DNA from: Legionellaceae bacterium | Lineage (GTDB): Bacteria; Pseudomonadota; Gammaproteobacteria; Legionellales; Legionellaceae | Length of the DNA stretch: 10,706 nucleotides | NCBI GenBank assembly: GCA_947504795.1 | Contig: CANNJG010000050.1 | Span: 1 to 10,706 of the forward strand | Direction of reading: 5' to 3' | Position numbers and translations under genes: made by a program | Shown: piece by piece, positions 1 to 6,999 of the stretch | Layout: each line of letters begins with the position of its first letter | Numbering within the stretch: position 1 is the stretch's first letter | The notes under the pieces: model-generated | What the model was told of the DNA's origin: nothing | What the model saw: only the letters and a program-made list of their open reading frames with translations | Database searches by the model: none

Positions 1-69
1 TACGACTAAGCCAAGCGTCAGAAACACGACAGCAATGCCCACCATGGTATAATTTGCTTTCGATTCCAA
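1..69 (-). CDS. mlaD: MlaD, N-terminal fragment (MCE-domain phospholipid-binding protein), cut by window edge
   Basis: Only the first 23 codons are present; the gene continues past base 1. The peptide starts MESKANYTMVGIAVVF, a short charged N-terminus running straight into a hydrophobic segment. This is typical of MCE/MlaD proteins, which are anchored in the inner membrane by one N-terminal helix and bind phospholipid in the periplasm as a hexamer. It follows mlaF on the same strand after about 55 bases, the order expected for an mlaE-mlaF-mlaD operon. The start is inferred to be TTG at 67-69: an AGGAG at about 78-82 lies 8 bases upstream. A second in-frame TTG at 73-75 is only 2 bases from the AGGAG and is less likely. 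No ATG fits. The identification rests on a very short fragment plus its position. Confidence 0.75.
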   Translation of the reverse strand, partial: MESKANYTMVGIAVVFLTLGLVV

Positions 70-124
70 ACTCAATGCTCCTATTCAGTGATACCATTAG
101 GCTCTTTTAACACGTCCGAAGCCC

Positions 125-862
125 CTAAACATTACTAAAATAATCTTTAATTAAAGGATGAGGATTACGCATCAATTCATCGATCGGCGCAATAGCCACC
201 ACCACCCCATCTCCTAAAAAAGCCACCCGGTCCGTTGTGCGCTTTAATGATTCTATATCGTGACTGACAATAACGACCGTTAAATTCAATACATCTCGTA
301 AAAATACCAATAAATGATCGAATTGTTTCGCACTGAATGGGTCCAATCCTGACGTTGGTTCATCTAAAAACAATAACTCTGGGTCCATCGAAATTGCACG
401 TGCCGCCGCGGCACGGCGCTGCATACCGCCACTCAATTCGGCTGGAAATTTTCCGGCCGATTCAATCGGCAAGCCAACTAAGGTGATTTTTAACATGGCA
501 AGTTCACGCATAATCACCTCATCTAATTGACTTAATTCATGCAAGGGGAACATCACATTTTCCAACACGGTCAACGCTGAAAACAGTGCCGAATGTTGAA
601 AAAGCATCCCCCACCGCTGCCGAATCTTATTGGCTTGGTCTTCGTTCATCCTCAGAATATCTTGACCAAACACTCTGATTTCACCTGCGGTAGGCTGCAT
701 GAGCATCAACAAACTGCGTAAAATGGTGGTCTTTCCGCTGCCGCTTCCTCCAATAATAGCGAAAATTTCACCTTTATTAACCGTAAAATTGATGTCTTTA
801 TGGACCCACTGGCCTCCTAAATTATTTTTCAATCCGGTCACTTCAATCATTGGCGCTGTCAT
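125..862 (-). CDS. mlaF: MlaF, ATPase of the Mla phospholipid ABC transporter
   Basis: Cytoplasmic ATPase that powers the MlaFEDB inner-membrane complex, which moves phospholipids between the inner membrane and periplasmic carriers and so maintains outer-membrane lipid asymmetry. The 245-residue protein has all ABC ATPase landmarks: Walker A GGSGSGKTT at residues 38-46, Q-loop Gln89 (LFQHSALF), signature LSGGMQRR at 143-150, Walker B LLFLDEP at 163-169 with D-loop SGLDP just after, and switch His201 (VSHD). The LFQ-SALF-LTV-ENV pattern after the Q-loop is characteristic of the MlaF/MCE-associated subfamily rather than of importers in general. Its ATG lies directly against the mlaE stop codon (no spacer), which indicates translational coupling. 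mlaD follows. The length is normal for the family (about 245-270 residues). Confidence 0.95.
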   Translation of the reverse strand: MTAPMIEVTGLKNNLGGQWVHKDINFTVNKGEIFAIIGGSGSGKTTILRSLLMLMQPTAGEIRVFGQDILRMNEDQANKIRQRWGMLFQHSALFSALTVLENVMFPLHELSQLDEVIMRELAMLKITLVGLPIESAGKFPAELSGGMQRRAAAARAISMDPELLFLDEPTSGLDPFSAKQFDHLLVFLRDVLNLTVVIVSHDIESLKRTTDRVAFLGDGVVVAIAPIDELMRNPHPLIKDYFSNV

Positions 863-2005
863 TTAAAGCCCTAACCAACGATAAATCACAGAATACCCCG
901 CATCGGTAATGATAATCAGAAACAACGCCTGGACCACGGCACGGGTCGTTTGGCTGCCGACACTATCCGAGCTGTTACCCACTTGAAATCCTTGAAAACA
1001 CCCGACTAACGCAGTCAAAATAGCAAATGCAGGGGCTTTATATAAGCCTAACATCAATTGCTTCAAACCAACAGAATCGCGTAACCGAGATAAAAACTCC
1101 ATATATTGAATATTCAACATATATTTGGACATTATCATCGCACCCAGCGTTGCGAAAAAGTCAGACCAAAAAATTAACAAAGGGAACATAATTAAAGAAG
1201 CCAGTAACTTCGGAACCACCAAGAGTTCAGTCGGCGATAATCCCATCGTATGCAACGCGTCAATTTCTTCATTAATCTTCATAGAACCAATTTGCGCCGC
1301 AAACGCTGAACTTGTCCTTCCGGCAATAATAATCGCGGTGATAAGTGGTCCGAATTCTCTAAAAATCGACATGCCGGAGATATAAGCAATGAAACTAACA
1401 GCGCCGTATGTTTCCAGCTGAAATCCCATTTGATACGCCAGGACCACCCCAATTAAAAACGATAATAAGCCAATAATCGGCAAAGCAGATAACCCAGCAG
1501 AAGCCATGTTTGACACAATGCTTGGCATATGAAAACGATGTTTGCGTCTAAATAACAAGAGTAGTTTACAGGTCACATCGCCAATAAGGACCAACAATCC
1601 GTTAACCTGATGATATTTAAAAGCGGCCTCGGCACCGATCTTGTAAAAGACCTCACGATTTTTGGGTTCCGGAGGGTTGTAATGAATATTAGCAGTTTTA
1701 TGCGTGACAACTTCAATCAAATCTAAATACTGCTTCGCAAAACCAACCAATTCGGTTTGTATCTGCTTGCTTTTCAAACTATCAACACATTGCAGAAGGA
1801 CAACAGCACCCGAACTATCAAAATAATCAATGCCTTGTCCATCTATCGTAACCAGCGTTGAGATCGGCCATGCAATAGCCGAAAATTCCTTTAAGACGTT
1901 CCCCACATTCAAAGTCGACCAGTGGCCTTTACAGACATAGTGACCATTGTCAGCATCTAGACATAACTGCGCAGGCACAAGAAGATTTGTCTCAGCCGTC
2001 TTCAT
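863..2005 (-). CDS. mlaE: MlaE, permease of the Mla phospholipid transporter, with fused N-terminal STAS domain
   Basis: Integral inner-membrane subunit of the Mla complex. From the chosen ATG the protein has 380 residues. Roughly residues 20-105 form a STAS-like domain with the motif DSSGAVVLL beginning near residue 63. This matches MlaB-type domains and the DSSG site of anti-sigma antagonist proteins. Residues about 120-380 are the permease domain, with several hydrophobic helices and the family core EFGPLITAIIIAGRTSSAFA near 217-236. IGSMKINEEIDAL follows that core, and a GCFQGFQVG...SVGSQTTRAVV segment lies near the C-terminus. In E. coli the STAS subunit MlaB is a separate protein; here it appears fused. 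The frame stays open to a TTG at 2074, 23 codons upstream. I prefer ATG at 2003-2005 because those extra residues (MPRRRSQIS...) do not look like the family and no ribosome site precedes the TTG; the ATG has only a weak GAGA upstream. Confidence 0.93.
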   Translation of the reverse strand: MKTAETNLLVPAQLCLDADNGHYVCKGHWSTLNVGNVLKEFSAIAWPISTLVTIDGQGIDYFDSSGAVVLLQCVDSLKSKQIQTELVGFAKQYLDLIEVVTHKTANIHYNPPEPKNREVFYKIGAEAAFKYHQVNGLLVLIGDVTCKLLLLFRRKHRFHMPSIVSNMASAGLSALPIIGLLSFLIGVVLAYQMGFQLETYGAVSFIAYISGMSIFREFGPLITAIIIAGRTSSAFAAQIGSMKINEEIDALHTMGLSPTELLVVPKLLASLIMFPLLIFWSDFFATLGAMIMSKYMLNIQYMEFLSRLRDSVGLKQLMLGLYKAPAFAILTALVGCFQGFQVGNSSDSVGSQTTRAVVQALFLIIITDAGYSVIYRWLGL

Positions 2006-2136
2006 GATGGTTCTCAATGACACTCGAAAAGTTATTGCTATATTAGCTGAAATTTGGCTACGTCGTCTAGGCAATTAGGCTAAACGTCTACGTATATCGG
2101 GCCAAAATAAAAATACTTACCCAACATGGGCTAGGT

Positions 2137-2727
2137 TTAAATTTTAATTTTTGATTCTTTGCCCGCCATCAAACGCTGAATGTTTTCACGATGTTGATAC
2201 ACTACACCGATCGCTATCAGACATAACGGCCATACAAGATGACCAAAACCGTATCCCATCGCGTATAACGGCGACAATAGGATGGCCACAAGCGCAGCCA
2301 ATGATGAATAACGAGTGATGACCGCTACCAGCAACCAGGTGGCGATCACAGCTAATCCTAATAATCCATTCAATCCCAGCAACACACCCAATGTGGTGGC
2401 GACCCCTTTTCCACCGTTAAACTGAAAAAACACCGGATACATATGCCCTAATATCGCGGCTAGGCCGATATATCCCAAATCATGCGGAATAAGATGCAAA
2501 AAGCTCAATAATGCCACCGGAAGCAATCCCTTTAAGGCATCTGCTAGCAACACGATAATCGCATATTTTTTACCCGATAAGCGTAATACATTGGTAGCAC
2601 CAGGATTGTGCGATCCTTGCGTACGCGGATCCGGTAAATGGCAAAGCTTAGAAACAATTACGGCAGAACAAATCGAACCGATACCATAAGCGCCAATGAA
2701 GGCTATTAAAAATATGAGCGTAGACAT
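2137..2727 (-). CDS. plsY: PlsY, acyl-phosphate:glycerol-3-phosphate acyltransferase
   Basis: Inner-membrane enzyme that transfers the acyl group from acyl-phosphate (made by PlsX) to sn-1 of glycerol 3-phosphate, giving lysophosphatidic acid, the first step of phospholipid synthesis. The 196-residue protein has the usual length and all three conserved cytoplasmic motifs: SHNPGATNVLR at 39-49, GHMYPVFFQFNGGKGVAT at 94-111 (glycine-rich, glycerol-phosphate site), and HRENIQRLMAGKE near the C-terminus at 179-191. Hydrophobic helices lie at about 3-25, 54-78, 84-100, 115-137, 143-160 and 163-178. The ATG is preceded by AGGTGA at a good distance. It lies 72 bases after queF and about 130 bases before mlaE on the same strand, so it may be co-transcribed with one or both. 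The link with mla genes is lipid metabolism, but no direct partnership is shown. Confidence 0.95.
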   Translation of the reverse strand: MSTLIFLIAFIGAYGIGSICSAVIVSKLCHLPDPRTQGSHNPGATNVLRLSGKKYAIIVLLADALKGLLPVALLSFLHLIPHDLGYIGLAAILGHMYPVFFQFNGGKGVATTLGVLLGLNGLLGLAVIATWLLVAVITRYSSLAALVAILLSPLYAMGYGFGHLVWPLCLIAIGVVYQHRENIQRLMAGKESKIKI

Positions 2728-2799
2728 ATGGGATTCACCTATTCAATTTTTGACTTGTTCTTTTAGAACGGACGCGACGTAGGATTCTGAGAGACCCTA

Positions 2800-3648
2800 T
2801 CATTGCCGGATTAAGCGTATATTGATCCCATCCATCGCAACCGGAGAGCGACTGCGCAAGGCATTAATATCGAGTCCTCCGCGTCGCGTGAAACGCCCAT
2901 ACACGACCAAATCCTCGGGCTGGCAACGCTGCATAATATCAACATAAATCCGCTCGATACAATGTTCATGAAACTCATTATGATTACGAAAAGAGACCAA
3001 ATATTGCAATAAGCCTTCATGCCGGATACGTGGCCCGGTATAATGTATCTGCACGGTGGCCCAATCCGGTTGATTCGTGACCAAACAATTTGATTTTAAT
3101 AAATTAGAAAATACCGTTTCTGTCACCGTATCGAGTGTCGTCGTTAAATAACTGGGATCCACTGAAAAACTCGTACAGGCCACATCCAACTGATCTAAAC
3201 ATATCCCCGTCATTCTTGCGTTTAAGCATTGATCGGACAGATCACATAATTCCGTGAGCTTCACCTGAACAGGCATGCCCACTTGAAGCGTTAAATCCCG
3301 CTCAATTGTCATGTGGACATTACTCAGTTGCTTAAACTTTGTTTGATTAAAAGAATTGAAATAAAGCTTCATAGACTTCGATTCAATGATGTAAAGCGAC
3401 TCGCACGGATAGCTAATCTCCGCTATCGCAACGATGGGTTTGCCTTTTTGATTCAGCCAGGAAACTTCGTAATGATTCCAAACATCAAATCCAGTAAAGG
3501 GCAACGTATCGGAGGTAATGCCTAAGCTCATCCTTTGATTTTTACGCTCAATGGGAAATAAACATTTAGGATTATAACGCCCATCATAGGCCACCGTTTT
3601 ACCCAAATTTGATGCGGATAAAGAGGGGGCAGTCATCAATTCGGTCAT
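2800..3648 (-). CDS. queF: QueF, NADPH-dependent 7-cyano-7-deazaguanine reductase (type II)
   Basis: Cytoplasmic enzyme reducing preQ0 to preQ1 with two NADPH, a step in making queuosine for tRNA wobble position 34. The length of 282 residues is the same as the long, two-lobed type II enzyme of E. coli (YqcD). The catalytic cysteine is Cys188 in LLKSNCLVTNQPDW, with the partner aspartate Asp195. The substrate-binding His227-Glu228 pair sits in NEFHEHC at 224-230. The N-terminal lobe carries the FTGFDVWNHYEVSWL stretch and the family segment SLYIIESKSMKLYFNSFNQT at 85-104. The C-terminal lobe ends in GRFTRRGGLDINALRS, the usual QueF ending. A GAGG lies 7 bases before the ATG. It is transcribed divergently from the deaminase-like gene and is first in the minus-strand series that continues with plsY. 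Confidence 0.97.
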   Translation of the reverse strand: MTELMTAPSLSASNLGKTVAYDGRYNPKCLFPIERKNQRMSLGITSDTLPFTGFDVWNHYEVSWLNQKGKPIVAIAEISYPCESLYIIESKSMKLYFNSFNQTKFKQLSNVHMTIERDLTLQVGMPVQVKLTELCDLSDQCLNARMTGICLDQLDVACTSFSVDPSYLTTTLDTVTETVFSNLLKSNCLVTNQPDWATVQIHYTGPRIRHEGLLQYLVSFRNHNEFHEHCIERIYVDIMQRCQPEDLVVYGRFTRRGGLDINALRSRSPVAMDGINIRLIRQ

Positions 3649-3755
3649 CGTAGGCCTCGTAATAAGCTAACATTGAATTCTATCGAGTTTATCAGTAGAT
3701 GTATAGTCATGAGTATGCGATAATCCAAGGCTATTATCAGGATAGACGCTTCTGT
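3649..3755. promoter_or_regulatory. Divergent promoter region between queF and the deaminase-like gene
   Basis: This 107-base gap must drive both genes. For the plus-strand gene there is a good extended -10: TGCGATAAT at 3716-3724, one base off TATAAT, with only a weak -35 candidate (TAGATG, 3696-3701) at 17-base spacing. Transcription would then begin near 3731, which argues against a start codon at 3699 and in favour of ATG 3756. For queF a -10-like TAGAAT lies on the minus strand near 3676-3681 without a recognisable -35. No operator-like palindrome was seen. Confidence 0.4.
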
Positions 3756-5249
3756 ATGACCATCAAAACCACAATCATTGGTATGATTTGTAAATTCCTA
3801 GGCATTGGGTTCTTAATCGGGTGTACTGCCAGTTATGCTTCGGTTGAACAACAATTTCAAACACTTCAGACCAACCCCAGCGCACTGTATGACTTCTTAA
3901 AAGCCATGCCCAAAGGGGGGGAATTGCATTACCATTTTGACGGTTCAATCTATGCTGAAACCATGCTATATCTCGCTAGGCGAACGCATGTCTGCTTGAA
4001 TTCAAAGACCATGGCCTCAGAATTCTGCAGGCTAGAAACCCCAGGAATGACCATGCCCGATGTCTTAAAACATCCCGCGTTGTTTGATAAAACCGTGCAT
4101 GCCTGGTCCATGAAGGACTTTTCACCCACCAACGAATCCGCTTATGAGCATTTTCATTCCATTTTTCCAAAGTTGTTCATCATTCAATCCCAGATCCAGG
4201 CACAGTTATTAGCCGCTGTATTAAAAAAAGCCGCTGAACAACATGAATTGTATCTCGAAATCATCCTATTTGGACTTCCTGACAACCAACCCTTTAGCAA
4301 AGATATTGCCGCGGCCAAGACCTTTGAAGACAAACGTCAACGATTATTAGCGAATCAAGCCTTTCAGCGTTATGTGGTTCGCCTTGTCACCCAAAGCCAA
4401 GAGTTATTGCCCGCAGCGCGCAACTTATTGCATTGTGCGACCAACCCGGCACAAGACGCCTGCAAGATTCAAATCAATTATCACTACTACGTCCGCCGAA
4501 CCCGATTTAACGATACCTTCTTTGCAGATGCGCTCGTCGGATTTGTCGCAGCAGAACGCTCGCACACTATCGTTGCTGTAAATTTAGTAGGGGTGGAAGA
4601 TGATCCCGTCGCACAACACGATTATGCGCAGCAAATGGATGTTTTCAACGAACTACATAAGCTTTATCCCAAAGTCCACATTGCCTTACATGCTGGCGAA
4701 CTCTTTCCCAAAGCAGTGGCCTTGCACGCCGTTCAGTCGCCTATTCGTGACGCCATTATGCTGGGACAGGCAGAACGCATTGGCCATGGACTTGACATCC
4801 GCGAAGAACCTCACCCCGAGCAATTAGCTGCGCTGATGGCGGACAAAGGGATTGCCGTAGAAACCAACTTAACCAGCAATCGCTTACTATTCAATATTGC
4901 CGGCACGCAGCATCCGTTGCCGTATTATCTCGACCATCACGTTCCGGTTGTCCTATCCACCGACGATGAAGGAATATTGCGCACGGAACTTACCAATGAA
5001 TATTTTGATGCCGTCTCACATTATCATCTGAGCTATACTACTTTAAAAAACATCAACCGAAACACGCTTACTTACGCCTTTCTTCCAGGCCAAAGTCTGT
5101 GGTTCAACCCACGCTTAGATATTCCAGTCAAAGCATGTGAGTTCTTGGATAGTCGATCGTGCTTACACTTCGTTAAGAATAGCCCCAAAGCCAAATTGCA
5201 GTGGCAATTGGAGCAAGATTTTAAGGTCTTTGAAAAACAATACGCGTAA
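3756..5249 (+). CDS. Exported adenosine deaminase-like metallohydrolase (possible lipoprotein)
   Basis: Member of the adenosine/AMP deaminase superfamily, which hydrolyses adenosine-type purines to the inosine form with a zinc ion. From the preferred ATG it has 497 residues. Metal and catalytic motifs are in order: ELHYHFDGS (His58, His60), ALHAGEL (His312, Glu315), RIGHGLDI (His344) and LSTDDEG (Asp403, Asp404), so the active site looks intact. The N-terminus is a signal peptide: a hydrophobic stretch ends in LIGC, a lipobox-like sequence, followed by TASYAS, which could instead be a signal peptidase I site. This places the enzyme in the periplasm or attached to a membrane, unlike the roughly 330-residue cytoplasmic Add, and closer to the long secreted ADGF/ADA2-like branch. 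Start choice: 3756 lies downstream of the predicted transcription start. ATG 3699 would precede it, and ATG 3783 would give a tidier signal peptide. The ribosome site is weak (AGGA at 3739-3742). Substrate is inferred, not proven. Confidence 0.85.
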   Translation: MTIKTTIIGMICKFLGIGFLIGCTASYASVEQQFQTLQTNPSALYDFLKAMPKGGELHYHFDGSIYAETMLYLARRTHVCLNSKTMASEFCRLETPGMTMPDVLKHPALFDKTVHAWSMKDFSPTNESAYEHFHSIFPKLFIIQSQIQAQLLAAVLKKAAEQHELYLEIILFGLPDNQPFSKDIAAAKTFEDKRQRLLANQAFQRYVVRLVTQSQELLPAARNLLHCATNPAQDACKIQINYHYYVRRTRFNDTFFADALVGFVAAERSHTIVAVNLVGVEDDPVAQHDYAQQMDVFNELHKLYPKVHIALHAGELFPKAVALHAVQSPIRDAIMLGQAERIGHGLDIREEPHPEQLAALMADKGIAVETNLTSNRLLFNIAGTQHPLPYYLDHHVPVVLSTDDEGILRTELTNEYFDAVSHYHLSYTTLKNINRNTLTYAFLPGQSLWFNPRLDIPVKACEFLDSRSCLHFVKNSPKAKLQWQLEQDFKVFEKQYA

Positions 5250-5270
5250 TCCTAGAAAGAAGGAGACTGA

Positions 5271-5843
5271 TTAACTTTCTTTCGCTCGAGAGACGTACTC
5301 ACCATTTCGAGTATCGACCTTGATCAATTCCCCTACTTGCACAAACAGCGGCACACGCACTACCGCACCGGTTTCTAAAGTTGCCGGCTTGCCACCGCCG
5401 CCCGAGGTATCGCCTTTAAGTCCTGGATCGGTATCCGTAATAGCTAACACCACAAATGTTGGAGGGACAATCGCAATAGGCGCATTATTCCATAGGGTCA
5501 CCACACAGGTATCTTGTTCCTTTAGCCATTTAGCCGCGTCACTCACCCCTGCTTCATCTACCGCATACTGCTCAAACGTATCAGGAACCATAAAATGCCA
5601 TTGACTCCCGTCATTATACAAATATTGCATTTCAACATCGGCAACATCAGCAGGCGTAAAGGTATCATTGGCTTTATAAGTACGTTCGACCACTCGCGCA
5701 GTTTTCAAGTTTCGAATTTTCAATCTCGTGAACGCCTGACCTTTGCCCGGCTTAACAAACTCGCATTCCACAATGCTGCACGGCGCATCATCAACCATGA
5801 TTTTCAGTCCGTTCTTAAGTTCATTAGTATTATAATTGGCCAT
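5271..5843 (-). CDS. efp: Elongation factor P
   Basis: Translation factor that binds between the ribosomal P and E sites and rescues ribosomes stalled on consecutive prolines. The 190-residue protein opens MANYNTNELKNGLKIMVDD and contains the modification loop KPGKGQAF, with Lys34 at the tip. This is the residue that carries (R)-beta-lysine in enterobacterial-type EF-P. Three beta-barrel domains are expected: KOW-like about 1-63, OB fold about 65-126, C-terminal about 130-190. The C-terminal VRVPLFVQVGELIKVDTRNGEYVSRA is canonical. The frame stays open 20 codons further upstream to 5903, but ATG 5841-5843 matches the family N-terminus and has GGAG 7 bases before it. The modification gene epmB lies immediately upstream on the opposite strand, supporting beta-lysylation of Lys34. 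An epmA gene is not in the window. Confidence 0.98.
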   Translation of the reverse strand: MANYNTNELKNGLKIMVDDAPCSIVECEFVKPGKGQAFTRLKIRNLKTARVVERTYKANDTFTPADVADVEMQYLYNDGSQWHFMVPDTFEQYAVDEAGVSDAAKWLKEQDTCVVTLWNNAPIAIVPPTFVVLAITDTDPGLKGDTSGGGGKPATLETGAVVRVPLFVQVGELIKVDTRNGEYVSRAKES

Positions 5844-5916
5844 GGATGTGCTCCGTAGTTGCGATTTAATCGAGTTTTCTATAAAGTCCCCGTAGTTTAT
5901 CAAGTCTGTGAATTGA
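5844..5916. promoter_or_regulatory. Divergent efp / epmB promoter region
   Basis: The two start codons are 73 bases apart, so both promoters must share or overlap this gap. On the plus strand TTGCGA (5859-5864) and TATAAA (5880-5885) with a 15-base spacer make a plausible epmB promoter, giving a short leader of about 25 bases. On the minus strand a TTGATA (5898-5903), one base off TTGACA, is a possible efp -35, but its -10 (TATAGA or TAGAAA, 14-16 bases on) is poor. These were read by eye. Confidence 0.35.
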
Positions 5917-6999
5917 ATGCGAGAACCTGCACCCTATTGGCAAAAAATTTTAGCAGAAGGATTATCCTCTGTGCATGAATTGCTCGAATATCTGCAATTA
6001 CCTTCTGATTTGGGCTCAGCTGGCGCTGAAAAATTTTTTAAAACTCGGGTCCCGCGCAGCTTTGCCGCACGTATGCAACCAGGGAACCCTGTTGACCCGC
6101 TCTTATTACAAGTTTTGGCGCATGAACAAGAACTCAAAGCGTCACTGGATTACGTGACCGATCCGTTAAAAGAAATTGACGCGAACCCAGTGCCGGGATT
6201 AATTCATAAATATTACGACCGCGTATTACTGACTTTAACAGGCATTTGTGCCATCAATTGTCGCTTCTGCTTTCGACGTCATTTTCCTTATGCCGACAAT
6301 AATCCTGGACAAGCAGGTTGGCAAAAAGCCTGTGCATACATCGCCGCACATCCTTCGATTCAAGAGGTTATTCTGAGTGGGGGTGATCCGCTATTGGCCT
6401 CCGATCAAACGCTAGCGTCGCTGATGAACCAATTGAGCAGCGTACCGCATGTGCAGACCATTCGCTTGCATACACGTATACCGATTGTCCTCCCAGAGCG
6501 CATTCAACCTGAATTCCTTGCACTTTTGGATACGCAACGCTTTAAGATTGTGGTAGTTATCCATTGTAATCACCCGCAAGAACTAGACAGTAGCGTGCAG
6601 GACGCTTGCATGCGAATGAAACAAGCTGGTTGGACGTTGCTGAATCAATCCGTTCTTCTAAAAGGCGTGAATGATGCCCCTGAGGTCTTGGCCAGTTTAA
6701 GTCGACGCCTCTTCGACTATGGCGTATTGCCGTATTATTTACATGTACTCGATAAAGTCGCTGGAACGCAACATTTCGACCTTCCTTTAGACCGTGCATT
6801 GGAAATTTTCAAAGCCCTGCAACAACAATTACCGGGCTATTTGCTCCCCCGCCTGGTCCGTGAGGAGCCGGAAGTATTGCATAAAACTATTTTATCGGCA
6901 AAAACCACCGAACCCCTGCCTACAAAAAATCCTGTCACCCTTATTTCAAAGCCGGCGGGTAAGGCCCCAAATCATCCTGCAGTGGGTGAGAAAATATAG
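5917..6999 (+). CDS. epmB: EpmB, EF-P (R)-beta-lysine-forming lysine 2,3-aminomutase (radical SAM)
   Basis: Radical SAM, PLP-linked enzyme that converts L-lysine to (R)-beta-lysine, which EpmA then attaches to EF-P Lys34. The 360-residue protein has the iron-sulfur motif CAINCRFC with Cys111, Cys115 and Cys118, followed by FRRHFPY, then the SAM-contact SGGDPLL at 154-160, and LLNQSVLLKGVND (241-253) and PYYLHVLDKV (272-281), all typical of this family. The N-terminal region TRVPRSFAARMQPGNPVDPLL is EpmB-like. A TGA stop lies directly before the ATG at 5917, so no longer start is possible in this frame; no clear Shine-Dalgarno is visible. The C-terminus (about 332-360, rich in Lys, Pro and Thr) runs roughly 25-30 residues past where I recall E. 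coli EpmB ending. Its last 19 codons overlap the convergent neighbour. Partner of the divergent efp gene. Confidence 0.95.
   Translation: MREPAPYWQKILAEGLSSVHELLEYLQLPSDLGSAGAEKFFKTRVPRSFAARMQPGNPVDPLLLQVLAHEQELKASLDYVTDPLKEIDANPVPGLIHKYYDRVLLTLTGICAINCRFCFRRHFPYADNNPGQAGWQKACAYIAAHPSIQEVILSGGDPLLASDQTLASLMNQLSSVPHVQTIRLHTRIPIVLPERIQPEFLALLDTQRFKIVVVIHCNHPQELDSSVQDACMRMKQAGWTLLNQSVLLKGVNDAPEVLASLSRRLFDYGVLPYYLHVLDKVAGTQHFDLPLDRALEIFKALQQQLPGYLLPRLVREEPEVLHKTILSAKTTEPLPTKNPVTLISKPAGKAPNHPAVGEKI

Noticed and set aside
1125..1385. Open frame of 86 codons on the plus strand inside mlaE
   Set aside because: It lies wholly antisense to conserved permease sequence and has no family features; a shadow of mlaE.
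2104..2130. CCCA-ACA-TGGG hairpin with a T-rich stretch on the minus strand after plsY
   Set aside because: A 4-base-pair stem is too weak, and the interrupted T tract starts several bases away; the reading into mlaE may well continue.
2757..2769. Perfect short hairpin GTTCT-TTT-AGAAC between queF and plsY
   Set aside because: Only a 5-base-pair stem, with no T run after it on either strand, so not an intrinsic terminator; it resembles no operator I can name with confidence.
5255..5283. Inverted repeat GAAAGAA / TTCTTTC spanning the end of efp, a possible bidirectional terminator
   Set aside because: The stem is AT-rich with a 15-base loop, part of it lies inside efp, and no T run follows on either side.
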